Source of the DNA: Amycolatopsis mediterranei
GTDB lineage: Bacteria > Actinomycetota > Actinomycetes > Mycobacteriales > Pseudonocardiaceae
Assembly (NCBI RefSeq): GCF_026017845.1
Contig: NZ_CP100416.1
Location: 386,972-450,971 of the forward strand
Direction: 5' to 3'
DNA: 64,000 bases
Positions 32,998 through 41,106 of the stretch are shown one piece after another (positions within the stretch are counted from its first letter, which is position 1; each line of letters opens with the position of its first letter). The translations under genes were made by a program, and so were the position numbers. The notes beneath the pieces were generated by a model. It ran no database searches, had not been told where the DNA came from, and saw only the letters and a list, made by a program, of their open reading frames with translations.

Positions 32998-33030
32998 TTG
33001 CAAGCAGAGTGCTTGCAATAGCTAGCACTC
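32998..33030. promoter_or_regulatory. Overlapping inverted repeats before the HbhA-locus regulator
   Basis: TTGCAAGCA (32998-33006), three bases, then TGCTTGCAA (33010-33018) is a perfect 9-bp inverted repeat. Overlapping it, GAGTGCT (33007-33013) and AGCACTC (33024-33030) form a second one with a ten-base spacer. Both lie 38-70 bases before ATG 33068. Likely operator for the XRE protein. Confidence 0.7.
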
Positions 33031-33067
33031 GCGCGTACCGTCGAAAGTGTCGCGAGGAGGTGACCGG

Positions 33068-33526
33068 ATGGCAGAGACCGGTGGGACGTCAGGATCCGGC
33101 AGTCCCATGGAGAAGGTCGCGGACATCGCTTCCGACATCGGCGAGTACATCCGCCAGCAGCGCAACACCGCGAAGATCTCGTTGCGCCAGCTGTCGAAGC
33201 TCGCCGGCGTGTCCAACCCGTACCTGAGCCAGATCGAGCGCGGGGTGCGCAAGCCCAGCGCGGAGATCCTGCAGCAGATCGCCAAGGGCCTGCGCATTTC
33301 GGCGGAAGCGCTGTACGTGCAGGCCGGGATCCTCGACCTGCCGACGGGCGGGCCGGTGGGCGACGCGATCCGCGCCGACGCCGAGCTGACCGAACGACAG
33401 AAGCAGGTCCTGCTCGACGTCTACGAATCCTTCCGCCGGGAGAACGCCGCGGCACGGCCGGCCGCCTCTCCCGCCCCGGAAGCCCCAGACACCACACCAG
33501 CCGCGAAAACCGAGGAGTCAGCATGA
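33068..33526 (+). CDS. XRE-family regulator (Rv0474-like)
   Basis: 152 residues. IGEYIRQQRNTAKISLRQLSKLAGVSNPYLSQIERGVRKPSAEILQQIAKGL is the HTH; the C-terminus is Ala/Pro/Glu-rich. Gene order (regulator, HbhA-like, DUF2516) equals Rv0474-Rv0476. ATG 33068 has GAGGAGGTG upstream. The stop overlaps the next ATG by 4 bases. Confidence 0.92.
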   Translation: MAETGGTSGSGSPMEKVADIASDIGEYIRQQRNTAKISLRQLSKLAGVSNPYLSQIERGVRKPSAEILQQIAKGLRISAEALYVQAGILDLPTGGPVGDAIRADAELTERQKQVLLDVYESFRRENAAARPAASPAPEAPDTTPAAKTEESA

Positions 33527-34212
33527 CCACCCCCAAGACCGAAGACGTCAAGAAGGCCGTCACCACCGCCCTCGACCAGGTCCGCACCCCGCTGCTCGCC
33601 GCGCTCGGCGCCGGCAACCTGGCCACCCACGCCGTCACCGACGCCGTGGCGAAGGCCAAGGAGAACGTGACCAAGAGCGGCGAGGTCGCCCGCAAGAACC
33701 TGCAGGAGCTGCCGACCGACGTCGAGAGCCTCCGCGAGAAGCTGGACCCGGCCGAACTGCGCAAGGTCATCGACGAGTACACCGAGGCCGCGCTCAAGCT
33801 GTACAACAAGCTGGCCGAGTCGGGCGAGCAGGCGTGGGACAAGATCGCCACGCAGCCGCAGGTCAAGAAGGCCATCGAGCAGCTCGAAGAGGCCCTCACC
33901 ACCGCGCAGGGCCAGGCCGAGGTCGTCAGCACCGAGGTCCGCGAGCGCGTCGACGGCGTGCTGGCCAAGGTGACCAAGCGCACCCGTTCGGCCGGCGAGA
34001 AGACCGCCCGCAAGGTGAGCAAGGTCGCCGACGACGCGGCCGAGGCCGTCGAGGAGCTGGGTGACGACCTCGCCCACGAGACCCGTTCGGTCAGCCGCAA
34101 GGTCGCGAACAAGACGGCCCCGAAGACGGCCGCCCCGGCCCGCCGCACGACCACGACGACCACCACCAGCGCCGCCGTGAAGAAGCCGGCCGCGCCGAAG
34201 ACCGACAAGTGA
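33523..34212 (+). CDS. hbhA: HbhA-like coiled-coil protein with Lys/Ala-rich tail
   Basis: 229 residues. The helical, coiled-coil N-terminal region includes PLLAALGAGNLATHAV, LPTDVESLREKLDPAELRKVIDEYTEAALKLYNKLAE, which matches mycobacterial heparin-binding haemagglutinin. The tail is rich in Lys, Ala and Thr (TTTTTTT run, then AAVKKPAAPKTDK), the region that binds heparin in mycobacteria. In a soil relative adhesion is unlikely; HbhA also links to intracellular lipid inclusions in mycobacteria, so a lipid-droplet or envelope role is plausible. Orthology rests on sequence and synteny. Confidence 0.82.
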   Translation: MTTPKTEDVKKAVTTALDQVRTPLLAALGAGNLATHAVTDAVAKAKENVTKSGEVARKNLQELPTDVESLREKLDPAELRKVIDEYTEAALKLYNKLAESGEQAWDKIATQPQVKKAIEQLEEALTTAQGQAEVVSTEVRERVDGVLAKVTKRTRSAGEKTARKVSKVADDAAEAVEELGDDLAHETRSVSRKVANKTAPKTAAPARRTTTTTTTSAAVKKPAAPKTDK

Positions 34213-34229
34213 CATTGCCGTGAACTCCC

Positions 34230-34261
34230 GGCCCCGCCACCGGACCCCCGGTGGCGGGGCC
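34230..34261 (+). terminator. Hairpin after hbhA
   Basis: GGCCCCGCCACCGG (34230-34243) pairs perfectly with 34248-34261 around ACCC. No T-run follows. It separates hbhA from the DUF2516 gene, which has its own promoter. Confidence 0.75.
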
Positions 34262-34296
34262 GGGGTCGTTCGGGTGGTTTGCCGTAAGCTGTCGCT

Positions 34297-34590
34297 GTGC
34301 TAGTCGCCATCTGGATCCTCAATGTCATCCACTGGGGCAGCGCGCTGGTCGGGCTCTTCGCCTTCGTGCACGCGCTGCTCCAGCGCGCCGACGCCTACTC
34401 CGCGGCCGACCGCAAGACCAAGCCCATCTGGATGCTGATCACCGGCGGCGCGACACTCGCCATGGTGCTGTTTCCGGTGATGGGCCCCGGGATGATCTTC
34501 TACGTGCCCGCCATGGCGGCGGCCCTGGTCTACATCGTGGACGTCCGCCCGAAGCTGATCGAAGTCCAGCGCGGCGGCTCCAGCTGGTGA
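34297..34590 (+). CDS. DUF2516 membrane protein (Rv0476-like)
   Basis: 97 residues with three hydrophobic helices: IWILNVIHWGSALVGLFAFVHALLQRADAY, KPIWMLITGGATLAMVLF and MIFYVPAMAAALVYIVDVRPKL. DUF2516 family, always next to hbhA in mycobacteria. TAAGCT (34285-34290) lies six bases before GTG 34297, suggesting a leaderless start. The 214 bases that follow hold no recognisable gene. Confidence 0.9.
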   Translation: MLVAIWILNVIHWGSALVGLFAFVHALLQRADAYSAADRKTKPIWMLITGGATLAMVLFPVMGPGMIFYVPAMAAALVYIVDVRPKLIEVQRGGSSW

Positions 34591-34804
34591 ACCACGCCCT
34601 GGCGCTTGTTGTGCCGGGTCTGCCTCTCCTTCTCTCGCCCGCTGGGTGAGCCTCCTCCCGCTTCCGTTCGCGGAGGTTGAACCTGCTTCTCGCTTGCGCC
34701 TGCTCCCCTCTCGCTCGCGTCTCCTCCCTCCCCGAGTCGTCTCCGGCCGGGTGTCCCCCTTCCTGCCCGCGCCCGCTCCGGCGGGGCGCTGTTTTAATGG
34801 GGTC

Positions 34805-35347
34805 GTGACCTGGACGATCGCCGGGAGCCTCACCGTCGTTCCCGCCCCCACGCGTACTGACCTGCTCGCCGAGCCCGTGGCCAAGGCCCTGGCCGCGCTC
34901 GCCGACCCGGACGCCGTCGGCGTCGCCGAGATCGACCCCGCGCTCGCCGACACCGCCGCCTTCTGCGAGACCTACGGCTCGCCGCTCGAGGCGTCCGCGA
35001 ACTGCGTCGTCGTCGCCGGCAAGCGCGCGGGCGAAGTCCGCTTCGCGGCCGCGCTCGTGCTCGCGACCACCCGCGCCGACGTCAACGGCGTGATCAAGCG
35101 CCGCCTCGACGTCCGCAAGGCGTCGTTCGCGCCGATGGACGAAGCCGTGTCGCTGACCGGGATGGAGTACGGCGGCATCACGCCGGTGGGCTTGCCCGCC
35201 GACTGGCCGATCCTGCTCGACCGCCGCGTCGCCGACGCACCCGAGCTCGTCATCGGCAGCGGGATCCGCGGCAGCAAGCTGCTGATCTCCGGCGCCGCGC
35301 TGGCCGCCCTGCCCGGCGCGGAGATCATCGAGGACCTCGCCCGGTGA
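34805..35347 (+). CDS. YbaK/EbsC-family protein (aminoacyl-tRNA deacylase-like)
   Basis: 180 residues from GTG 34805. SANCVVVAGKRAGEVRFAAALVLATTRADVNGVIKRRLDVRKASFAPMDEAVSLTGMEYGGITPVGLP is the YbaK core, including the conserved Lys-Arg and the Gly-Gly-(I/V)-x-P loop. Members remove wrongly attached amino acids from tRNA. The next ORF starts inside its stop (ATGA-like overlap), coupling it to an ornithine-cyclodeaminase-like and an ammonia-lyase-like gene. Confidence 0.9.
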   Translation: MTWTIAGSLTVVPAPTRTDLLAEPVAKALAALADPDAVGVAEIDPALADTAAFCETYGSPLEASANCVVVAGKRAGEVRFAAALVLATTRADVNGVIKRRLDVRKASFAPMDEAVSLTGMEYGGITPVGLPADWPILLDRRVADAPELVIGSGIRGSKLLISGAALAALPGAEIIEDLAR

Positions 35348-36351
35348 CGTCCGTCTGGCTCCGGTACCTGACCGGTGCCGACATCGACGCGCTCGGCGTC
35401 ACGGACGCCGACATCGTCGGCGCGGTCGAGGACGTGCTCGCCGACCACGGCCGCGGCCAGGTCGTCTTCGAGCCGCGCACGCACCTCGTGCCGGACAACG
35501 GCGGCAAGGGCCACTTCAACATCCTCCGCGGCCACCTGTCCGCGGAGCGGGTCAGCGGTGTGAAGGTCGTCGGTGACTTCGTGGGGAATTTCGAACGGGG
35601 CCTCCCTTCGGAAATGGCGTTGATCCTGTTGCTCGACCCGGACACCGGCATGCCGCGGGCGATCGTCGACGGCACGATGATCACCGAGGCCCGCACCGGC
35701 GCGATGACCGCCGTCGGCGCGAAGTACCTGGCGCGCCCGGATTCCCGGGTGCTCGGGCACATCGGCGCCCGCGGTACCGCCTGGTGGAACGTCGTGCTGC
35801 TGGACTCCTTGTTCGACTTCGCCGAGATCCGCGTGACCAGCAAGCGCCCGGAGTCGCGTGAAGACTTCGGCCGCCGGCTGTCCGAGCGGCTCGGCAAGGA
35901 CGTCCGCGTCTGCGCCACGGCCGAGGAGACCCTGGACGGCGCGGACATCCAGGTCGAGGCCTCCCGGCTCGTCGAGCCCGAGGCGCTGGTGCGCCGCGAG
36001 TTCCTCCGGCCGGGCACCTTCCTGGTGCCCTACGGCACGATCAGCGCGCTCGAGCTCACGCTGCTCGACGACATCGACAAGGTCGTCGTCGACGACTGGC
36101 GCGAATCGCGGTCCGGCAACCCGCGGTTCGGCGCCCTGCGCCCGCAGCTCAACGCCGGCCTCCTCACCGCGGACAACGTCCACGCCGAGATCGGCGACAT
36201 CGTGGCGGGCAGCAAACCCGGCCGCGAGCACGACGCCGAACGGATCCTGTTCTGGCACCGCGGACTGTCCACAACGGACGTTGCGGTGGCGAACATGATC
36301 CTCGCCCGTGCCGAGGCTTCCGGCGTCGGCACCATGCTGCCCTACCGATGA
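35344..36351 (+). CDS. Ornithine cyclodeaminase / mu-crystallin family protein
   Basis: 335 residues. VVFEPRTHLVPDNGGKGHFNILRGHL, VSGVKVVGDFVGNFERGLPSEMALILLLDPDTGMPRAIVDGTMITEARTGAM (the conserved Lys, Thr and Arg-Thr) and a Rossmann segment, RVLGHIGARGTAWW. In the usual family the dinucleotide loop is GxGxQA; here it is GHIGARGTA. Some annotation schemes call this subgroup a tyramine oxidase subunit; its reaction is not established. GTG 35344 overlaps the YbaK stop and its own stop overlaps the lyase start. Confidence 0.87.
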   Translation: MTSVWLRYLTGADIDALGVTDADIVGAVEDVLADHGRGQVVFEPRTHLVPDNGGKGHFNILRGHLSAERVSGVKVVGDFVGNFERGLPSEMALILLLDPDTGMPRAIVDGTMITEARTGAMTAVGAKYLARPDSRVLGHIGARGTAWWNVVLLDSLFDFAEIRVTSKRPESREDFGRRLSERLGKDVRVCATAEETLDGADIQVEASRLVEPEALVRREFLRPGTFLVPYGTISALELTLLDDIDKVVVDDWRESRSGNPRFGALRPQLNAGLLTADNVHAEIGDIVAGSKPGREHDAERILFWHRGLSTTDVAVANMILARAEASGVGTMLPYR

Positions 36352-37796
36352 TCGTCTCCGACAGCGAGTTCGCTGACAGTGAACGGTTGATTCTGGACAA
36401 ACCGCTGGTAGAAGCCCTGAAGCGACGCCGGGCAGAGGTCTTGACGGCCCTTGCGGAGCCGGGAAACCCGGTCTACGGGGTCACCACGGGGATGGGCCGC
36501 CTCGCCGGTGTCGTCCTGGATCCGCGGCAGCAGGCCGAACACCAGCGCAACCTGCTGATCGGCCGGGCCGTCGGCGGGCCGCCGTGGCTGCCGCCCGAAG
36601 ACGTCCGCGCGCTGCTCGTCGTTCGCCTGCGCGACTTCCTGCGGCCGTGGTCGGGGGTGAGCCCCGAGCTGGTGCAGTTCCTGGTGGATCGCCTGAACGA
36701 CGGCTTCACGCCCGCAGTACCGCGCTTCGGGCTCGGCAGTTCGGGCGAGATCATCGCGCTCTCCCACGCGTTTCAGACGTTCCTCGGGCTCGGCACGGTT
36801 TTGGAGGACGGCGTCGAAGTGCCGGCCGCTGCGGCGCTCGCTGCGCGTGGTGCCGCGCCATATGTCCTTGGGCCGAAAGAAGGTGCTTCGCTGCTTCAGG
36901 GTTCTCCGCTGGCGGTGATGCACGCCGCGCGTGGCTGGACCGAAGCCCAGCAGCTCGTCGACCTGCAGACGCTCACCGCAGCGATGGCGATCGACGTGCT
37001 CGGCGCGCCGCGGGCGGTGTTCTCCCCGGTCTTGGCGGGCGGCGACGACCACCTGCGTGCGGTGCTGCACGAGCTGACCGAGCTGGTGGGCATCGGCCCG
37101 GTGCGGCCAGGTGTGGTGCAGGCCCCGCTTTCGGTGCGGGTCGCGCCGCGGGCGCTGGCGCACGCTTCCCGTGTCAACGGCGACTTGCACGAGACCCGGC
37201 GGCGCTGGGAAACGATGCCGGGCGATTCGCCTTCTTTCGTCGACGGATCTTTCGTTCCGGGTACCGGGTATCACGCGGTGGACCTGGGGTTGCGGATGGA
37301 CGCGGTGACGGCGGCGCTGGTGCACCTCGGCGAGATTTCGGTGCAGCGGACGCACCGGTTGCTGGACGAGCGCTTCAGCGGGTTGCCGCCGCAGCTCACG
37401 GCCGATCCGGGCCCGCGGGCAGGCTTGGTCCCGCTGCACAAGCGGGCGGCCGGCGAACTGCACGCGCTGCGCCGGCTCGCGACACCGGCGACGCTCGGTT
37501 CGATCGACACATCGGCAGGCCAGGAGGACGTGCAAGCGTTTGCGTCGGCGGCCGGCGAGCAACTCCGCGCGGCGGCTTCGCACCTGTTCGCGATCACGGC
37601 GTGCGAGCTGATCACGGCTTCCCAGGCCCGGTACCTGGCGGGTGGGGAGGGCGTGCCGGGGCTTCGTGCGGGCTATGGGTGGGTGCGATCGGTGGTGCCG
37701 CCGCTGGACGAAGATCGCTCCCTGGGCCCGGAAGTCGAGCGTCTGGTCGCGGTTTGCCGAGCGGCCTTCTTCGACGATCTGGCGACGCTCACCTGA
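36348..37796 (+). CDS. Aromatic amino acid ammonia-lyase family protein with atypical MIO triad
   Basis: 482 residues. Histidine/phenylalanine ammonia-lyase fold. The catalytic-loop Tyr is Tyr43 in NPVYGVTTGMGRL. The MIO cofactor loop, normally GASGDLAPL, reads GSSGEIIAL with Ser131-Ser132-Gly133 in place of Ala-Ser-Gly. The following KEGLAL.NGT motif reads KEGASLLQGS. Both changes touch the active site, so either an unusual cofactor precursor is used or activity is altered or lost. It is the last gene of a tightly coupled three-gene operon with YbaK and OCD-like proteins. No hutU/hutI nearby. Confidence 0.87.
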   Translation: MIVSDSEFADSERLILDKPLVEALKRRRAEVLTALAEPGNPVYGVTTGMGRLAGVVLDPRQQAEHQRNLLIGRAVGGPPWLPPEDVRALLVVRLRDFLRPWSGVSPELVQFLVDRLNDGFTPAVPRFGLGSSGEIIALSHAFQTFLGLGTVLEDGVEVPAAAALAARGAAPYVLGPKEGASLLQGSPLAVMHAARGWTEAQQLVDLQTLTAAMAIDVLGAPRAVFSPVLAGGDDHLRAVLHELTELVGIGPVRPGVVQAPLSVRVAPRALAHASRVNGDLHETRRRWETMPGDSPSFVDGSFVPGTGYHAVDLGLRMDAVTAALVHLGEISVQRTHRLLDERFSGLPPQLTADPGPRAGLVPLHKRAAGELHALRRLATPATLGSIDTSAGQEDVQAFASAAGEQLRAAASHLFAITACELITASQARYLAGGEGVPGLRAGYGWVRSVVPPLDEDRSLGPEVERLVAVCRAAFFDDLATLT

Positions 37797-37891
37797 CCCG
37801 CTGACCCGACCCGCCCGCGGGGGCGCCCCCCGTCTCGACACTATCGCGCGGCGCCGACGATTTTGGGACTCCGGCAAGGAAATCCACGGGG

Positions 37892-37921
37892 TTGTCCACA
37901 GGATTGCCCCGATGTGGACAA
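37892..37921. other. Inverted pair of DnaA boxes
   Basis: TTGTCCACA (37892-37900) and its reverse complement TGTGGACAA (37913-37921) are separated by 12 bases. They lie in the gap between the lyase gene and the broken acetyltransferase. Confidence 0.5.
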
Positions 37922-37968
37922 CCGACCGCCGGCGACCGCCGAATCGGACATCCGGCGGGGGCGGGGCG

Positions 37969-38759
37969 CTACCTTCGTCGTTGTGCGCCCTCCGGGGACG
38001 CGGACCCCGGGAAAGGAGGGATACGACGGCGGGTCCGCGTGAAGGTGAGGGTGCGGGCATACGGGCGGAAGCCCAGATCGCGATACAGAGGGAGGGCACC
38101 TGCGGATTTCGGATGGTTGATCACGGGTACACGACGGCTTCGCGGGCGAGCCCCGTGCGACGGAACTCCGGCAAGGTTCCGACGGGCTCCAGCTCGCCGA
38201 CGGCATTGCGTTCGTCGGGCCAGATCGGGCACTGGCGGCGAACCGGCCGTCGGGTGCTTCGACGACCCAGTCCGGTACGGCCGAGCGGCCATGACGGTCC
38301 GATAGCTCGGTTCGGTCACTCTCGACGGCTGCCGGGCAAGTCAACGAGGAGGCGAGACATATACGACTGGAAAACGGAACTCTCCTGAAGCGCGTAACCG
38401 CAACGCTCCAGCGCGGCGACGGCATGCTTCTCGGCGTCGAGCACGGTGACAGCGAGCTCGGCCGCGGTGGCGGTGTCCCCGAACCAGCCAAGCACCTCGG
38501 CCGCGAGTTCCGGGCGCGTCGGATCCACCAGCAGTGCAAGTTCACCGGGTAGCGAAATCCAGCCTCACGCGACGACTTCGCCGCCCGCTTCCCACAGCGC
38601 GGTCGGCCACCCGGCTTCCCGGCCGGCGTGCTGGAACCGCTGCCACGCGAGATCCCCGCCGTGCAGCGAACTCGCCTTCGACCAGATCCGCTGGGCCGGG
38701 CTCTGCATGGCCCGCAGGCCGGCCGGACCGGTGTAGCCGCGGCGCGTGACGGCGGGCAT
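37969..38759 (-). pseudogene. GNAT acetyltransferase, broken by a nonsense codon and several frameshifts
   Basis: ATG 38759 starts MPAVTRRGYTGPAGLRAMQ and reaches WEAGGEVVA, where TGA at 38567-38565 stands in place of the expected Trp. The same frame continues GWISLPGELALLVDPTRP to a stop at 38318. Homologous pieces then appear in other frames: PSRVTEPSYRTVMAA; DWVVEAPDGRFAAS; WPDERNAVGELEPVGTLPEF then RRTGLAREAVV; and LYRDLGFRPYARTLTFTRTR near 38060-38000. Missing stretches between them show deletions of tens of codons. This is a long-dead acetyl-CoA N-acyltransferase gene. Confidence 0.8.
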
Positions 38760-38817
38760 GGGCAGAATCCATCTGCGCCGCGCCGGCCTTCGCCAGGCGG
38801 TTTTACCGCGGAGGTGG

Positions 38818-39384
38818 GTGTTGGACGTCGGACTGCTCGGGCGCGCGGCCGCGATGTTCGCGGTGACGAACGTCGACGACCTGGTGCTGCTGGCGGTGTT
38901 CTTCGGCCAGGCGGCCGGACGCCGCGGCGAGCTCAAGGTCGTGGCGGGGCAGTTCTTGGGCTTCGCGGCGATCTTGGCGGTGTCGGTCGCGGGAGCGCTC
39001 GGCGCCGGCCTGCTCCGGCACGGCGCGGTCCGCTGGCTGGGTGTGCTGCCGGTGCTGCTGGGCATACGCGCGGCGTGGCAAGCGTGGCGTCAGGAAAACG
39101 ACGAGCCACCACCGGCGGCCGGCGTGCTCGGCATGGCGACGGTGTGCGTCGCCAACGGAGGCGACAACGTCGGCGTGTACGTCCCGGCGTTCGCCGCGAC
39201 CGGGCCCGCGGGCCTGGTGGGCTACGTGGCGGTGTTCCTGGCAGGCGTGGCGGTGTGGTGCGCCGCGGGCCGGTTGCTGGCGACCCGCCCGGGCGTCGCC
39301 CGGCTACTCGCCCGGTGGGGTCACGTGGCGCTGCCGGCAGTGCTGATCGCGCTCGGCGTGCTGATCCTGATCGGCGCGTTCTAG
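38818..39384 (+). CDS. CadD-like cadmium resistance/LysE-superfamily transporter
   Basis: 188 residues from GTG 38818 (TTG 38821 is nearly as good; GCGGAGG lies just upstream). Five or six helices. FAVTNVDDLVLLAVFFGQ near the start and ATVCVANGGDNVGVYVPAFA in the second half are the duplicated (N)xDD/GGDN motifs of the CadD family. It may export divalent metal or quaternary ammonium ions. Confidence 0.87.
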   Translation: MLDVGLLGRAAAMFAVTNVDDLVLLAVFFGQAAGRRGELKVVAGQFLGFAAILAVSVAGALGAGLLRHGAVRWLGVLPVLLGIRAAWQAWRQENDEPPPAAGVLGMATVCVANGGDNVGVYVPAFAATGPAGLVGYVAVFLAGVAVWCAAGRLLATRPGVARLLARWGHVALPAVLIALGVLILIGAF

Positions 39385-39519
39385 CGAGGGGGAGGGGGAG
39401 AGGACGAAGAGGATCCGAACCGGTGAGGCAGCTCACTCCGCTGTGGCGCTGAAGGTTGCGTCGCTGTGGCGTATCCGACGTCGACGCAGCCGATCGGCAG
39501 GGCGAGGCGTGTGGTGATC

Positions 39520-40212
39520 ATGAATCTGAGAACCAGAGTTCTGGCCATCATCACGTTCACGTTCGCCGCGGTCGGGGCCGTGGCCGTGCCGGCTCCGGCG
39601 GCCACCACGGCGCAAACCGTGGAAGTCGCCGCTCCGGCCGGTAGCGGGCTCGCGCCCTACGTTGCCGTCATCAAACCGGTTACCGCGGAACGGCTCGGCA
39701 ACAGCTGGCACGCAGGGTGCCCGGTCGGGCCTGATCAGCTGCGGCTGATCAACCTGGGCTTCCTCGGCTTCGACGGTGCCGTGCACCGAGGGGAACTGGT
39801 CGTCAACGCCGACCGCGCCACCGAAGTCGCCCGCACCTTCGCCGACCTGTACTTCGGCCGGTTCCCCATCGAGCGGATGGAGACCGTGGAGAAGTACAAC
39901 TCCGACGACGACGCCTCGATGGCGGCGAACAACACCTCGGCGTTCAACTGCCGGGCGATCACCGGCGGGACCGCCTGGTCCAACCACTCCTACGGGCGGG
40001 CCATCGACATCAACACTGTGCAGAACCCTTACATCTCCGGCAGCGGCGCGGTCTACCCGCCCAACGGCGCGCCCTACGTCGACCGCACCCAGAACCTGCC
40101 CGGCATGATCCACGCCGGCGACGTCACCGAGCGGGCGTTCGTCTCCCGCGGCTGGACCTGGGGCGGCTCGTGGGACACCCCGATCGACTACCAGCACTTC
40201 GAGAAGCCCTGA
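39520..40212 (+). CDS. Secreted M15-family peptidase (VanY-like D-Ala-D-Ala carboxypeptidase)
   Basis: 230 residues from ATG 39520. Signal peptide LRTRVLAIITFTFAAVGAVAVPAPAAT. The peptidase_M15_4 core has SWHAGCPVGPDQLRLI, the zinc ligands in WSNHSYGRAIDINTVQNPYI and the final His in TPIDYQHFEKP. It cuts peptidoglycan stem peptides outside the cell. GTGs at 39511 and 39514 are alternative starts. Confidence 0.9.
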   Translation: MNLRTRVLAIITFTFAAVGAVAVPAPAATTAQTVEVAAPAGSGLAPYVAVIKPVTAERLGNSWHAGCPVGPDQLRLINLGFLGFDGAVHRGELVVNADRATEVARTFADLYFGRFPIERMETVEKYNSDDDASMAANNTSAFNCRAITGGTAWSNHSYGRAIDINTVQNPYISGSGAVYPPNGAPYVDRTQNLPGMIHAGDVTERAFVSRGWTWGGSWDTPIDYQHFEKP

Positions 40213-40367
40213 CCCGACCGGAAAACCACTGGGGTAGCACCGAAGCCCGCGGGCTGCGTCTGGGATGGGCCACGACGGTAACCGCAGCCACTGGGGATGA
40301 TTGACAGACAGGCGCCCGGGATCGCCGCCGGATGGGGATGGTGGCGGTTCTGGGCGTCGGCCGGGCT

Positions 40368-40410
40368 GGCGATCTAGTCGCGGCGGGCCGGCGATCTAGT
40401 CGCGGCGGGC
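40368..40410. repeat. 22-bp tandem duplication at the end of the ABC permease gene
   Basis: GGCGATCTAGTCGCGGCGGGC occurs at 40368-40388 and again at 40390-40410. The second copy contains the permease's last codons and stop (40396-40398); the first lies just beyond. A recent slippage or recombination event. Confidence 0.85.
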
Positions 40411-41106
40411 GTTCTGCAGCGCGAGGCCGCGCGGTGTTGCCACGCGGGTGATCAGCGCGAACGCTCCGTCGCACACGAGCGCCAGCAGCACCGCCGCCAG
40501 GCCGCCCGCGAAGATCGCTCCATAACCCTGGGCTCCGACCGCGAAGCCGTCGACTATGTAGCGGCCCAGGCCGCCGCCGTCGTTGACGATTGCTCCGATG
40601 GCCACCGTGGCGATCAGCTGGAGAAACGCCACCCGGGCGCCCGCCAGGATCACCGGGGACGCCAACGGCAGCTCGAGGCGCAGCATGATCTGCCACTCGC
40701 GGTAACCCGTTCCGCGGGCCGCGTCGATCGTCTCCTGCTCCAACGTCACGACACCCGCGTACGTGTTCGTGAACAACGGGGGCATCGCCAGCGCGACCAG
40801 CGCCAGGAGCAACGGCCAGAACGTCGTGTCCAGCTCCCAACGGCTCGCCAGGAACCAGAACAGGATGATCAGCCCGAAACTCGGGATCGCCCGGCCGATG
40901 TTCACCGCGCTGCTCGCGAGGAACGCGCCGCGGCGGTAGTGGGCCAGCCACAGCGCCGCCGGGATCGTCAGCACCGCCGCGATCGCCAGGGCGAGGAGGG
41001 AAAACCTGAGGTGTTCCAGGGTGCGGTACGGGACGCCGGCCTTGTCGGTCCAGCTCCAGCGGTTCGGGTCCGCGAGCCACGCGTTCAGCTGGTCGAGGAA
41101 GCTCAT
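40396..41106 (-). CDS. Osmoprotectant ABC transporter permease (second subunit)
   Basis: 236 residues, five or six helices. The permease loop EQETIDAARGTGYREWQIMLRLELPLASPVILAGARVAFLQLIATVAIGAIVNDGGGLGRYI is typical of OpuCB/OpuCD and ProW/ProZ. ATG 41106 overlaps the preceding permease stop by 4 bases. The pair works with the binding protein at 41941. Confidence 0.92.
   Translation of the reverse strand: MSFLDQLNAWLADPNRWSWTDKAGVPYRTLEHLRFSLLALAIAAVLTIPAALWLAHYRRGAFLASSAVNIGRAIPSFGLIILFWFLASRWELDTTFWPLLLALVALAMPPLFTNTYAGVVTLEQETIDAARGTGYREWQIMLRLELPLASPVILAGARVAFLQLIATVAIGAIVNDGGGLGRYIVDGFAVGAQGYGAIFAGGLAAVLLALVCDGAFALITRVATPRGLALQNARRD

Noticed and set aside
30753..34328. A 1191-codon open frame on the minus strand
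   Set aside because: It crosses several real genes on both strands, has Arg/Pro-rich composition and no domains; long antisense frames are usual at this GC content.
36348..37796. Histidine ammonia-lyase (hutH)
   Set aside because: The MIO triad and following motif are atypical, and no other hut gene is near.
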